DNA of 40,466 bases from a virus: positions 1-40,466 of the IMG/VR virus record IMGVR_UViG_3300037427_002949, one strand, 5' to 3'. Shown piece after piece: positions 24,475-32,752 of the stretch. The translations under genes and the position numbers were made by a program. The notes beneath the pieces are model-generated. The model searched no databases. It saw nothing but the letters and a program-made list of their open reading frames with translations, and had not been told where the DNA came from. The stretch's first letter is position 1; every line of letters begins with the position of its first letter.

Positions 24475-25353
24475 TTATTCTCCTTCAGGTGTTATACATA
24501 TCTTATTCAGTTTTTTACCATTTGTCAAGTAATTATCTGGTTTTTTTAACTGATTTTTCAAACTTAAATATTCCGTGTAGTTTTGCCACGAATCTAGGCT
24601 GTGGTAGTTATCGATCTCTACCGCACTTACTATATTAACACATTCTAGAACTTTGTCAAGTGTAAAATGGCGTGCAGAGTATCTTTCTTTTGCCGGGAGC
24701 AGTTTGGTGGGATACTTACCGTCTCTCAATTCTTCAGAGGACCACTGTCCTGTACCGGAACGGATGACTTTTCGGAACTCTTTCCATTCTTTTTTACCAA
24801 ATGAAAAGCCCATAAATTTGTTATCTAGCACGGTCTGATTTTTATGAGTGATGCCCACGGAGCCACCCCTTACGATGTCGGCCCTATATTCTCGCACAAC
24901 AGCAGGATCATAGATTCCATATGGAAACGATACGTAGTATCTATGCGGGGCAGCCCATTGACTCAGGGACGCGCCGATTTTGAATGCAGTGAGGGCGCCA
25001 TACACGATACTCCACGCCAAACAGTCGCGTTTGTTAATATCTTTTGCGTGGATGGGAACATAAAATATAGGAATCACTCTTCGGCTTTCTTTCGGAAATC
25101 TCTCTTTCCTTGAATACCAAACCGGGTCGTATACATATTCTCCCAACCTGTGTTTTATTACTGGTGAGATGTCATCGTTGCAGATTACCCAAATAGTCTT
25201 GCACCCAGCGTAAGCGCACTCAAGAATACTTCTCTCAATACAGGTATAATCTTTCGCTAGCGGCATCATACTGTCTGGCCACTCAAAACCAAACTTATCT
25301 TCACGACCTGAAACTGGGACTATACCAGCCACATGTCTTTTTAACAGTCTCAT
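24475..25353 (-). CDS. Nucleotidyltransferase-like protein (GT-A fold)
   Basis: 292 residues. The N-terminus has the layout of sugar-phosphate nucleotidyltransferases: GIVPVSGRE, WPDSMMPLAK (family pattern W-P-K-x-(L/M)-x-P-(L/V)), then SILECAYAGCKTIWVICND, where the family has a helix, AG, and a VV strand. The Gly-rich signature GxGxR is not intact, so the nucleotide chemistry may differ. The C-terminal half is unassigned. It overlaps the Rossmann-like gene upstream by 4 bases, and dnaE follows directly. Possible roles include glycosylation or DNA modification precursor synthesis. Confidence 0.6.
   Translation of the reverse strand: MRLLKRHVAGIVPVSGREDKFGFEWPDSMMPLAKDYTCIERSILECAYAGCKTIWVICNDDISPVIKHRLGEYVYDPVWYSRKERFPKESRRVIPIFYVPIHAKDINKRDCLAWSIVYGALTAFKIGASLSQWAAPHRYYVSFPYGIYDPAVVREYRADIVRGGSVGITHKNQTVLDNKFMGFSFGKKEWKEFRKVIRSGTGQWSSEELRDGKYPTKLLPAKERYSARHFTLDKVLECVNIVSAVEIDNYHSLDSWQNYTEYLSLKNQLKKPDNYLTNGKKLNKICITPEGE
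24500..24528 (-). promoter_or_regulatory. Possible sigma70-type promoter for dnaE
   Basis: Within the end of the upstream gene the minus strand shows consensus TTGACA (24523-24528), a 17-base spacer and TAAGAT (24500-24505), a weak -10. The exact 17-base spacing shared with the other promoters supports it. Confidence 0.4.
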
Positions 25354-26186
25354 AGTTTATCCAGCAAATATTGTAAATACTGATTACTTGTGGCTTTCGA
25401 CGGAGTGTAACAGACTTCAGAATATACCGGGACGGCGATGCGACTCTCAGTTTCAACTTTTACTGAATAATATTTATACTTATCAGGGTTTTTCGTGTCG
25501 CGACCATTTCGGGCTCCGCGTATTCCGGCTTTTTTCATCTCGTCTAGAACTTTAAATCTAGCATAAGTGTCTGAGTATTCGTAACTGTTCATTTGTTCCC
25601 TCGTAAGGTATGATACACTTACAAGATCTTTTTTATCGTGCCTTCCGTCGATGCGATTCGATGGATAGAAGTGTATACAGTTAACAAAATCTGATGTTTT
25701 CTCTATTCTATCAAAAGGATGGACCATGCCAGATCGGACACTCATCCAATCTAAAACCATATACTTTGGAGGGCTTTCAGGTTCTAATAAACTGTTTTGA
25801 AAAATTATAACATTTTCAAATTTAAACTTTACCGATCTGGCATGATCCAAAATTACCTTTATCGTATTATCGTCTTGGCGCCTCATTGAGATCGCCTGAT
25901 TAGATAAAGGTAGCAGTCCCGCTAGGGACATAACAAGCGAAAGTTTACGATACACCTCTTTTTTCTGTATTCCGACTTTAAGGTTTTTGGTTGGAGTTTT
26001 TATCGTTTTTGTTTCGTTTGCAAAACGAAATTGCGAAAGTTTACTTTTGGAGTCAAACCTTTCAAAAAAGAAGGGTTCTCTGGCCCCCAAAGTTAGCACG
26101 GGTCGAGATGTTTCGAACCCCAACATCAGAGCGTTGACACAGTTTCCCACTATTATGCTTTCGTATTCGTAAACATGCTCCTTCAT
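25350..26186 (-). CDS. Unknown protein with Rossmann-like N-terminus
   Basis: 278 residues. The N-terminus ESIIVGNCVNALMLGFETSR has strand, tight turn and helix as in a Rossmann or FAD-binding protein, with G-N-C in place of the Gly-x-Gly signature, so nucleotide binding is uncertain. Residues 140-240 contain many aromatic and basic residues (HPFDR, HFYPSNR, YSDTYARF), typical of a catalytic core, but I cannot name the family. It overlaps ClpP2 upstream and the nucleotidyltransferase-like gene downstream, so the three are coupled, and the last two may act in one pathway. Confidence 0.5.
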   Translation of the reverse strand: MKEHVYEYESIIVGNCVNALMLGFETSRPVLTLGAREPFFFERFDSKSKLSQFRFANETKTIKTPTKNLKVGIQKKEVYRKLSLVMSLAGLLPLSNQAISMRRQDDNTIKVILDHARSVKFKFENVIIFQNSLLEPESPPKYMVLDWMSVRSGMVHPFDRIEKTSDFVNCIHFYPSNRIDGRHDKKDLVSVSYLTREQMNSYEYSDTYARFKVLDEMKKAGIRGARNGRDTKNPDKYKYYSVKVETESRIAVPVYSEVCYTPSKATSNQYLQYLLDKL

Positions 26187-26746
26187 AGGATTTCATCGAT
26201 CACACCCAATCCTAGGGCCTCCTCTGCGGACATATACCAGTCGACTTTCTTTTTTAAGATTTCTGCTAATTTCTTTTTAGAAATCTGTGTTTTATCTACT
26301 GTTATATCTTCTATTTTTTTCTGGAGCCTCTTTGTCTCTTCTAGCTTCTCTTCCATGTCTTGCACTTTACCAAAAAACCCTGTTGACACCTGATGGTATA
26401 GTGGCGTTGACATTGGATATCCGAAGCGCTTGTGGCCGTAAATTAGAATCATAAAACCACAAGACATTGCGGCGCCGGTAACGATAGTGTGAACCGGTGT
26501 TTGACTCTTTTCCATGACACCAAGGAGGCCAAAGCATTGATACACTGCGCCCCCATATGAGTCGATGTAGATCTTGATTGGTTTTGGTTCGTAAGCTAGA
26601 TCATGCACAGCATACAACTTCTTGATATATTCGTCGCTGTCATTAATTTCAAGAATACTTTTAGTGAGAGCATTCATAGATGCCTGATCAACCTGTTTTG
26701 CTAGATATAGGTTTCTAGCTTTAGGCAATGGTAACTCTGCGCCCAT
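26183..26746 (-). CDS. ClpP-like serine protease 2
   Basis: 187 residues. ClpP fold residues: IKIYIDSYGG (57-66), GAAMSCGFMI with Ser95, TPLYHQV with His118, and GLGVIDEIL with Asp184. The sequence after His118 carries an inserted charged coiled coil (VQDMEEKLEETKRLQKKIED), longer than in bacterial ClpP. It differs greatly from the ClpP at 11922-12590. GGAG lies 6 bases before the ATG. It lies in the replication operon directly after the GroES-like gene, so it is probably made early. Regulatory degradation of host or phage proteins is a reasonable guess. Confidence 0.85.
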   Translation of the reverse strand: MGAELPLPKARNLYLAKQVDQASMNALTKSILEINDSDEYIKKLYAVHDLAYEPKPIKIYIDSYGGAVYQCFGLLGVMEKSQTPVHTIVTGAAMSCGFMILIYGHKRFGYPMSTPLYHQVSTGFFGKVQDMEEKLEETKRLQKKIEDITVDKTQISKKKLAEILKKKVDWYMSAEEALGLGVIDEIL

Positions 26747-26748
26747 GT

Positions 26749-27048
26749 TTACTCCACTAGTCCGAGAATGCCCATAACGTGATTTTCCAGAATCACCGTA
26801 TAATTGTGTCCCTCTACCTCAATATCTTCTAAAAAGTTTGATAGCACAACGATTTTTGTACCTGCCCGAACCCTGTCGATGAAAGCGCAGTTGGGGGCCG
26901 TGCCAACAACTTCAACAGTCTCATAGCGACTCTCGGTTTTTTCATAACCTTCGGGCAAGAGTACCCTCTGTTCTAATTCTACTTCAGGTCTGGGTTGGCG
27001 TTGAACCAGCAAATGTCGGTTCATGGGGATGTACATTGGTTTGTTCAT
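26749..27048 (-). CDS. groES: GroES-like co-chaperonin
   Basis: 99 residues, the Cpn10 length. The N-terminal MYIPMNRHLLVQRQ corresponds to the IRPLxDRVLVKR start of GroES, then a mobile-loop-like region (residues 15-35), VEVVGTA, VRAGTKIVVLSNF and the closing YTVILENHVMGIL, where GroES has Y..i.e..I.a.l. The ATG at 27048 has GGAG 6 bases upstream; a longer in-frame start at 27090 has no ribosome site. It should cap a GroEL ring, most probably the phage GroEL at 8120-9697, and may extend or alter its folding cavity as gp31 of T4 does with host GroEL. It sits in the replication operon before ClpP2. Confidence 0.8.
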   Translation of the reverse strand: MNKPMYIPMNRHLLVQRQPRPEVELEQRVLLPEGYEKTESRYETVEVVGTAPNCAFIDRVRAGTKIVVLSNFLEDIEVEGHNYTVILENHVMGILGLVE

Positions 27049-27089
27049 TTTATTCTCCGGTTTTTTGAACATATTTCTGTGAATTGTCA

Positions 27090-27335
27090 TTAAAAATTTC
27101 TGTTTTGTTCGTCTAGTGAGTTATTGATTATTCTTTCTTGTGTTCGATATTCGTTAGTGGTCAGCCAAACAGTCTCCCGGGCGGTGCAGTTGTTACACCT
27201 CATGTGCACAGCAATATTGTTGCCAGCAGTAGCTCTCACTTCTCCCGATGCTATCCAATAATGTTGTTTACCGTCCGGACAGCGACCTAAACGGTCGCGG
27301 GTACCCAGCAAGTGGTTCAGTTTTGTCAGTCTCAT
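27090..27335 (-). CDS. Small zinc-ribbon-like protein
   Basis: 81 residues. Cys19, His25, C47 and C50 (CNNC) could hold one zinc ion. Basic N-terminal helix, WIASGEVRAT strand, then a helix-rich tail. AGGAG precedes the ATG, 9 bases after the ribonucleotide reductase stop. No family recognised; nucleic acid binding is plausible. Confidence 0.6.
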   Translation of the reverse strand: MRLTKLNHLLGTRDRLGRCPDGKQHYWIASGEVRATAGNNIAVHMRCNNCTARETVWLTTNEYRTQERIINNSLDEQNRNF

Positions 27336-27344
27336 TTCTTACTC

Positions 27345-29315
27345 CTATTCGATGATGCATGCATCTCCATCACAGAACTTAGTACCAGAACCAGCTGAGT
27401 TGATCGCGGCGCGCTGAAAGGGAGTAATCTTAGAACTCATTTCTTCGAACCTTTCTTTCGTAATCGGCTCGTATGGGGCCTGTACATATCCAGTCTCTTC
27501 ATACCTTAAAAAGGATACAGCCTTGAGTCTAGTTTCATACATTTCCAGCGCCTCTCTGATTTGTGCTCCCTCTTCTGGCTTAAAGGAGACTGTTACAGAA
27601 ACAGAATTGTCTGCCCAATAGTGTTGGTATTGTGCTGCGATTTCTAGCTGCTCCCACATACTGACATCCCTCTTGCCCTTGTTGAAATAAGGTTCGTGAA
27701 CTGGAAACTCCACACAATAAGTGTTTGGAGAATACGCATCTTCTTCAATAGTATAACCGTTTTCTCTCAGAATTTCAACTAATTCTGAACTTTTTGCAAA
27801 TCGGATCCGGCGGATATAATATTCATCCTCCGGAAAGTGAATGCCCGGCGTTGAACCGTTGAGCAAGGATACTGTTCCAGAAGGCTTAATCGACGTCATG
27901 CGTACCGAGCGTGGGATACACAACCAGTCAGAATACTGCTCATCTAAGTCCTGCACATAGTCATATGCACGATCACACCATTTGTACATTTCTCGACGGC
28001 CGTGTTTATTAAACGACTGAACTACCCCGCTTTGCGAGAGTCCGATTCGACGATTCTTAAGCATGATCGCATTTGTTTCAGGCCAATGAGTATTTACTAA
28101 GGTTACTGTTTTGCCGTATAGATAAGCAATTTTCAAGGTCTTGATATAATCTTCATAAGTTTCATGTTTGGCAGGATAGGTTTCCACCAAACAACACAAC
28201 TCGGCATCCTCTAATTGTTGCTCAACGCACGGGTTGAAGCCCATAATATTCTTGTCATCATAACGGTCTGGATCTTTGAATCTTCCCTTTGAGCGGGCGT
28301 TGTCTAGCCAAATATAGCCGGGTTCGCCGTTCTTTTGTGACTGTTTGGCATGCCATTCGTAGTCCATTCCGACCTTGGCTACAAACGAGTTGTTTGATCC
28401 CCAACGGTGATGGTATAGGGCTTCCTCATCGTTCTTCATCTGCAAGTAGTCCATGTCGTCATGAGAGCCAAGTGCTAGTGCGGCAGAACGACGTACGTTG
28501 CCTGCGACGACGCAGCGGCCGATGAGATTTTCGGTATCAACAATATCCACTGAAGTAATCGCTTGACCCACTTTTGCAGAATACAACTCCTTGAGATTGT
28601 TGTGTAATTCAATTAAGGGGCCCGGGCCAGATGAGGTGCCTCCGAAGCCATGAATTGGTGCACCCAGTGGGCGGATCAGGGAATAGTCGAACGTTGGTAC
28701 TTTTTCACCAAAGAAATAGCCGTTAAGAAGCATCGCAACGGTCTCAACCCACCCCTCACGGGAGTCAGGAACCATGTATACTGTATCATCCCATGTTGGC
28801 TCTTTGATAGTAATCGAGTCAGCACCTAGGGTGTCAAATCCCACTCCGATGCCAACCATGAGTGCGTCCATGATCCACTTGAAAAGATAACCTCCCTTTG
28901 CAGACAAGTCTTTTGTCGATCTAAATGCACAGTTAAACAGGCCGGCGCCGGTGCGAGTATCCACAAAGTCGGTTCCCATCATCCAGAGGCCGCGGCCGGG
29001 TGGGGTCCACTTCAAAGTGAACAGTCGATCATATGCGTCTTTTGCGGTTCTCTGGGCTTTGGCGTCATTCCATTCTAGTCCCAACATATATACATGCCGC
29101 TTCTGGATTGTGAACATGCCTTCAATGACTCGTCGACAAGTCTGATACCACTCTTCTGTGCCTTCAGTTCCTTGGGTCGCCTCGCTCAAACGGCGAGAAT
29201 AAGTACGTTTAAAAGTAACGTATCCTAGTGGGCCCCACGGAACCTCTGCTGTGGTATACGGCTCGATGAATGTATCCGATAAACGGAATTTTCTGACTGT
29301 TGCGTTCTCTTTCAT
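27345..29315 (-). CDS. nrdJ: B12-dependent class II ribonucleotide reductase
   Basis: 656 residues, of the monomeric class II (RTPR-like) length. The sequence holds GLFNCAF (the first redox Cys), the finger-loop NPCVEQQLEDAELCCLVE (thiyl radical Cys and Glu), SGVVQ, KPSGTVSLLNGS and a C-terminal CDGDAC pair (C648, C653), the mobile reductant pair of class II enzymes. It needs adenosylcobalamin, which the host must supply or take up. It converts ribonucleoside triphosphates to dNTPs for replication and works without oxygen dependence. It lies 1 base downstream of the helicase gene. GAGGG lies before the ATG. The phage glutaredoxin (6486-6779) may reduce it. Confidence 0.93.
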   Translation of the reverse strand: MKENATVRKFRLSDTFIEPYTTAEVPWGPLGYVTFKRTYSRRLSEATQGTEGTEEWYQTCRRVIEGMFTIQKRHVYMLGLEWNDAKAQRTAKDAYDRLFTLKWTPPGRGLWMMGTDFVDTRTGAGLFNCAFRSTKDLSAKGGYLFKWIMDALMVGIGVGFDTLGADSITIKEPTWDDTVYMVPDSREGWVETVAMLLNGYFFGEKVPTFDYSLIRPLGAPIHGFGGTSSGPGPLIELHNNLKELYSAKVGQAITSVDIVDTENLIGRCVVAGNVRRSAALALGSHDDMDYLQMKNDEEALYHHRWGSNNSFVAKVGMDYEWHAKQSQKNGEPGYIWLDNARSKGRFKDPDRYDDKNIMGFNPCVEQQLEDAELCCLVETYPAKHETYEDYIKTLKIAYLYGKTVTLVNTHWPETNAIMLKNRRIGLSQSGVVQSFNKHGRREMYKWCDRAYDYVQDLDEQYSDWLCIPRSVRMTSIKPSGTVSLLNGSTPGIHFPEDEYYIRRIRFAKSSELVEILRENGYTIEEDAYSPNTYCVEFPVHEPYFNKGKRDVSMWEQLEIAAQYQHYWADNSVSVTVSFKPEEGAQIREALEMYETRLKAVSFLRYEETGYVQAPYEPITKERFEEMSSKITPFQRAAINSAGSGTKFCDGDACIIE

Positions 29316-29316
29316 T

Positions 29317-30675
29317 TTAATTATCCCTCTTAAATTTTTTGTATTTTTCTTTTAATGATTGTTGCTGCTGCTTGGCAGATACCGCAACAACGCTTTCTAT
29401 AGTATCGTTCTGACTGGGGTGCACCTTAATCTTCACCCTACTGGTGTCCATATAAATAGGATAGATTAAGCCATCTGGACCATTTCTATTTTTCGCAACG
29501 AAAACTCTTCCACTGTTAGTTGTCTTATCTTGCACGGTTCTAGACACCGAAAAAATAAAATCAGCTACAAAACATTTACTGAAGGCTTCTGAAATCGATT
29601 CCATCGTAATCACTTCCGCGTTCAAGCCTCCGCGGTTTGTTTGTGAAGCCGTCCAAAGTGCGCAGTCAAACTCTTGAGCAAGGCCCCGGAGACCTTCATA
29701 AATCGACTCTAGCTCCATCCTCTTCTCTCGATGATTATTGACCGATTTCAGCAAATCTGCATAGTCAACAATAATCATGTCAACGTTGACATCCCGCTTG
29801 CGGAGTCCCTCCAAGTGCGCCTTGATTGTCTTTACTGAAGCTGATTTTGTCGGGTATTCCTTGATGATCAGCTTTCCATCAATGTCTTTTACTGTCTCTA
29901 GAATTTCTTCTTTAAAATTAAACAGTTCGCCCAATGGAATGCCAGTAATACAACTATCGTATCTACCTCCAATGGTGGTATCTCTCAACTCCAAAGTATA
30001 TTGAACTACCGTCTTGCCGGCCTTTAGTGCCTCGGCGCCTAGGTGGACTAAAACCATTGATTTTCCAGTACCCGTTGGTGCGATAACAACCCCCAACTCA
30101 CCTTTACCTAGTCCATCCTTACAAATCTGGTCAATCTCTGTCCAGCCAGTAGCAATGGGATCGCGCGCTTGGATCATGAACCTCTCTTCAAAGTCCGCTA
30201 AGTAATCGTAACCGTAATTATTGTCTGCACCAAGCTTGAGGGCGCCATTAATTACTTGCGAGATTTCGTCATAAGACGAAGATTTCAATAACTTTACTGA
30301 TTCAAGCATTGCTTCTTTCAACTTTTGCTTTCGGCAAAAATCTAAAGAGACTTCCTTGATATAATCCGGGCCATCAACGTCAGCCTTGTGAATCCTAGCA
30401 AAATAATTCCTAACCTGCTTTTGGATCACCTCTGCTTCGTCTTCTAGGTCTGTCCTGAAGATTGTCAGCATCGTGTTATATGTGGGATGAACCCCATACT
30501 TATCACGGTAGTCGATGATCTTTTTTAGAAAAATCTGCAAATACGAAATTTCTAAAAAGTTAAGATCCAACACCTCCATAATTCGGTCGGCAAACGGCCG
30601 ATCCTGCAGAATAAGCTGACATAGACCTTCTTGAAACTCTTTCCCGTAGCGGCTAAAATTTGCCTTCTCTTCCAT
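29317..30675 (-). CDS. DnaB/gp41-type replicative helicase
   Basis: 452 residues. The RecA-like motor starts near residue 172 with TGWTEIDQ, then the Walker A APTGTGKS (199-206), ELRD..G (the usual ELxxxxxxxR site), Walker B MIIVDYADLLK, and the C-terminal ASQTNRG sensor. It unwinds DNA at the fork as a ring. The N-terminal 150 residues (helical) are the primase/loader-interacting part. AAGGAG precedes the ATG. It sits between the FEN exonuclease and the reductase genes. Confidence 0.92.
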   Translation of the reverse strand: MEEKANFSRYGKEFQEGLCQLILQDRPFADRIMEVLDLNFLEISYLQIFLKKIIDYRDKYGVHPTYNTMLTIFRTDLEDEAEVIQKQVRNYFARIHKADVDGPDYIKEVSLDFCRKQKLKEAMLESVKLLKSSSYDEISQVINGALKLGADNNYGYDYLADFEERFMIQARDPIATGWTEIDQICKDGLGKGELGVVIAPTGTGKSMVLVHLGAEALKAGKTVVQYTLELRDTTIGGRYDSCITGIPLGELFNFKEEILETVKDIDGKLIIKEYPTKSASVKTIKAHLEGLRKRDVNVDMIIVDYADLLKSVNNHREKRMELESIYEGLRGLAQEFDCALWTASQTNRGGLNAEVITMESISEAFSKCFVADFIFSVSRTVQDKTTNSGRVFVAKNRNGPDGLIYPIYMDTSRVKIKVHPSQNDTIESVVAVSAKQQQQSLKEKYKKFKRDN

Positions 30676-30678
30676 AGT

Positions 30679-31644
30679 TTACTCCTTAGAATCTGCGACG
30701 ATGCGCTTCATAGTCGTGAAGATGGTCGACCAGTCCCACACGCCCATTCCGTCTTCAAGCATCATAACATTAATTTCTGTTTGATTAAAGTGTTTCTCTG
30801 ATTTTTCTACAGAATACTTTATCTTCTGTTTTCCTTGTGGAGAAAGCGATGGTACGTACAACTGCATAAGTCCATAGTTTTGCTCGATTATCTCACGGCC
30901 CTCCACAATAGAGGCGTATACCTTCAACTTTGAGTCTTCATGATTTTCACATAAGTCGATAAGATCGTCAATCGTGCAATTCTTGCTTTCTGCCATAAAT
31001 GGAAACCGCTTTGCTACCGTTTTTAATCCGATGCCGGCAATGCCGTCCAAGTTGTCTGACTTATCTCCCACAATCGCCCTAGCCAGAGCCATATTGGTCG
31101 GATGGATGCCGTATTCTTCAATGACCTTTTTCCGGTTCATCACCACTTTCTGAATCGGACGATACAATACTGTCTCATGGTCGCACAACTGCAAGAAATC
31201 CTTATCACTAGAGACAATAACCTTCTGCCAGCCTTTGTAGTAATCTAGGTTTGTCACTGCAGCTATAACGTCATCTGCTTCGACTTCCGGCAGCACAATC
31301 TGTGCAATCGGCATTTCGTTAAGGTAATCAAAAAGACGGGTTTGCTGCCAAATCTTATTTTCCATTTCCTCGTTTTCGGTCATATTACGGATAGAACGGT
31401 TTAACCGGATAGGCTTACGGCCCTCCTTATAGTTCTTGTTAACGCTCTTTCGCCGGCGAGAACCACCGTGACCGTCCCATGCGATAATAACCTCATCAGG
31501 CTTAGTCTCGCGGATCTGCTTTTGTAAGATCTTAAGAAAACCCTTAAGCCCGCCGATGGGCTGGCCGTTGGTCGAAAGACTCGGATCGACGATATATGCC
31601 CGAAAGAACATATTCAAGCCGTCAACTATTAGTACTCTACTCAT
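30679..31644 (-). CDS. FEN-type 5'-3' exonuclease / RNase H
   Basis: 321 residues. It has the PIN/FEN order: LIVDGLNMFFRA (first acidic residue), AWDGHGGSRRR, PEVEADDVIAA with two acidic residues, VSSDKDFLQL with two Asp, and AIVGDKSDNLDGIAGIGLKT, the H3TH DNA-binding region. It removes RNA primers and 5' flaps at the lagging strand, as T4 RNase H does. Metal-binding Asp residues are all intact. The ATG overlaps the UvdE stop by 4 bases, with AAGGTGG upstream. Confidence 0.93.
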   Translation of the reverse strand: MSRVLIVDGLNMFFRAYIVDPSLSTNGQPIGGLKGFLKILQKQIRETKPDEVIIAWDGHGGSRRRKSVNKNYKEGRKPIRLNRSIRNMTENEEMENKIWQQTRLFDYLNEMPIAQIVLPEVEADDVIAAVTNLDYYKGWQKVIVSSDKDFLQLCDHETVLYRPIQKVVMNRKKVIEEYGIHPTNMALARAIVGDKSDNLDGIAGIGLKTVAKRFPFMAESKNCTIDDLIDLCENHEDSKLKVYASIVEGREIIEQNYGLMQLYVPSLSPQGKQKIKYSVEKSEKHFNQTEINVMMLEDGMGVWDWSTIFTTMKRIVADSKE

Positions 31645-32579
31645 GCTACCACCTTTACTTGTTTGTTCATTATATCACGATATTCTAAAAGTGCAAGTTC
31701 TTTGTGCTTGGCCTCGATCATAACGTCGAGGTCATGGCCATAGTCATCAAACGGACGCACGATGCGGTCAGAGTGCGCTTGTGGTTTGATCTTGGGGTTG
31801 CCGTACTCTAGCGACCGGGATTCTGCATAGTGGACCACAGGCTTGATGTCGCCCCATGTAGACAGCGCTAGCTCTAGGGCGTCTTGCTCGGATTGGTCAC
31901 CGGGATGGAGCATATGATGGTGATAATCGAATACGATAGGAATGCCGATGCGCTTATATACACCGTCATATAACTCTCTGGTAGAGTATAGCGAAGCTTT
32001 GTCGTCATTCTCGACAGTAAGGCGAGAGCGGACAGATTCTGGTAGGCGTTCGAAGTTACGACAAAAGTTGTCGAGCGCAAAGGGCTTGTCGCCGTAGGCG
32101 GCGCCGACATGAATGTTGAGTTTGGCGTATGGTGTGCGAGGCAAGCCGATAAGATCGAACAAGTCAGCATGCACAGTCAAATCTGTAGCAGTAAGTTGAT
32201 ATACACGCTCTTTGGGCGAAGCCAGCTTGTTAAAGGGGCCGGGATGTGAAGTAAGCCGCATGTTGTGGAGGCGCGCAAAGTTGCCTGCAGACAGGGCTGC
32301 GGCGTGGATGGCTCCGTAATTGGGCATATCTTGCAGATCATACTCGCTAGCCCATGGAATGATGTCGGATGATAGGCGATAAAAGTAAATATCGTTGGCG
32401 AGGTTCCACTCTAGAATCTTACGTAGATCGCGTAGATTTTGCAGTGCTAGCTCTGAAGCGTACACAATGCCACGTTCGTGGAATGTGCGTTTGATCATGG
32501 TGCGGTTAGTAGTAATACGCTTAGACTTGGGGCGTGTTGAGAAGCCCTGATTGATGCATGCATAGCCGAAATTCTTCAT
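31641..32579 (-). CDS. uvsE: UV damage endonuclease (UvdE/UvsE family)
   Basis: 312 residues, the usual length of bacterial UvsE. TIM-barrel motifs: GYACINQGF, RLSSDIIPW, LTSHPGPFN with metal-ligand His, LNIHVGAAYGDK, LTVENDD with Glu, FDYHHHMLHPG and VHYAESR. It nicks DNA 5' to UV photoproducts and some abasic sites, a repair route independent of UvrABC. AACGGAG lies just before ATG. It overlaps the 58-residue upstream gene (ATGA). It also has its own internal promoter (32622-32650). Confidence 0.95.
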   Translation of the reverse strand: MKNFGYACINQGFSTRPKSKRITTNRTMIKRTFHERGIVYASELALQNLRDLRKILEWNLANDIYFYRLSSDIIPWASEYDLQDMPNYGAIHAAALSAGNFARLHNMRLTSHPGPFNKLASPKERVYQLTATDLTVHADLFDLIGLPRTPYAKLNIHVGAAYGDKPFALDNFCRNFERLPESVRSRLTVENDDKASLYSTRELYDGVYKRIGIPIVFDYHHHMLHPGDQSEQDALELALSTWGDIKPVVHYAESRSLEYGNPKIKPQAHSDRIVRPFDDYGHDLDVMIEAKHKELALLEYRDIMNKQVKVVA

Positions 32580-32752
32580 GTGTTCTCCGTTAATTTTTCT
32601 ACAGTGTTTAAGTGCACTTTAAATATATCACTTTTGCACAGTACTGTCAACCATGGAAGGTCAAATTTTACAACTAAAGCGATTTTATCTGCAAAGGCTT
32701 CATCGTTATATTCTGGTTTAAAGAAGATCAAGTCTCCCTTCTCGATATTCAT
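32576..32752 (-). CDS. 58-residue SH3-like protein, coupled to deaminase and UvdE genes
   Basis: A short gene in the 169 bases between UvdE and the deaminase. It starts at ATG 32752, overlapping the deaminase stop (ATGA), and ends with TGA overlapping the UvdE start (ATGA). It begins MNIEKGDLIFFKPEYND, the G-D-L-I opening seen in other small SH3-like proteins of this window, and continues without rare features. The double 4-base overlap is strong evidence that it is translated. A promoter for UvdE lies inside it. Function unknown. Confidence 0.65.
   Translation of the reverse strand: MNIEKGDLIFFKPEYNDEAFADKIALVVKFDLPWLTVLCKSDIFKVHLNTVEKLTENT
32622..32650 (-). promoter_or_regulatory. Sigma70-type promoter of uvsE, inside the 58-residue gene
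   Basis: The minus strand shows consensus TTGACA (32645-32650), a 17-base spacer and TATATT (32622-32627). The predicted start lies next to a 10-base palindrome, AAGTGCACTT (32611-32620). Confidence 0.7.
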
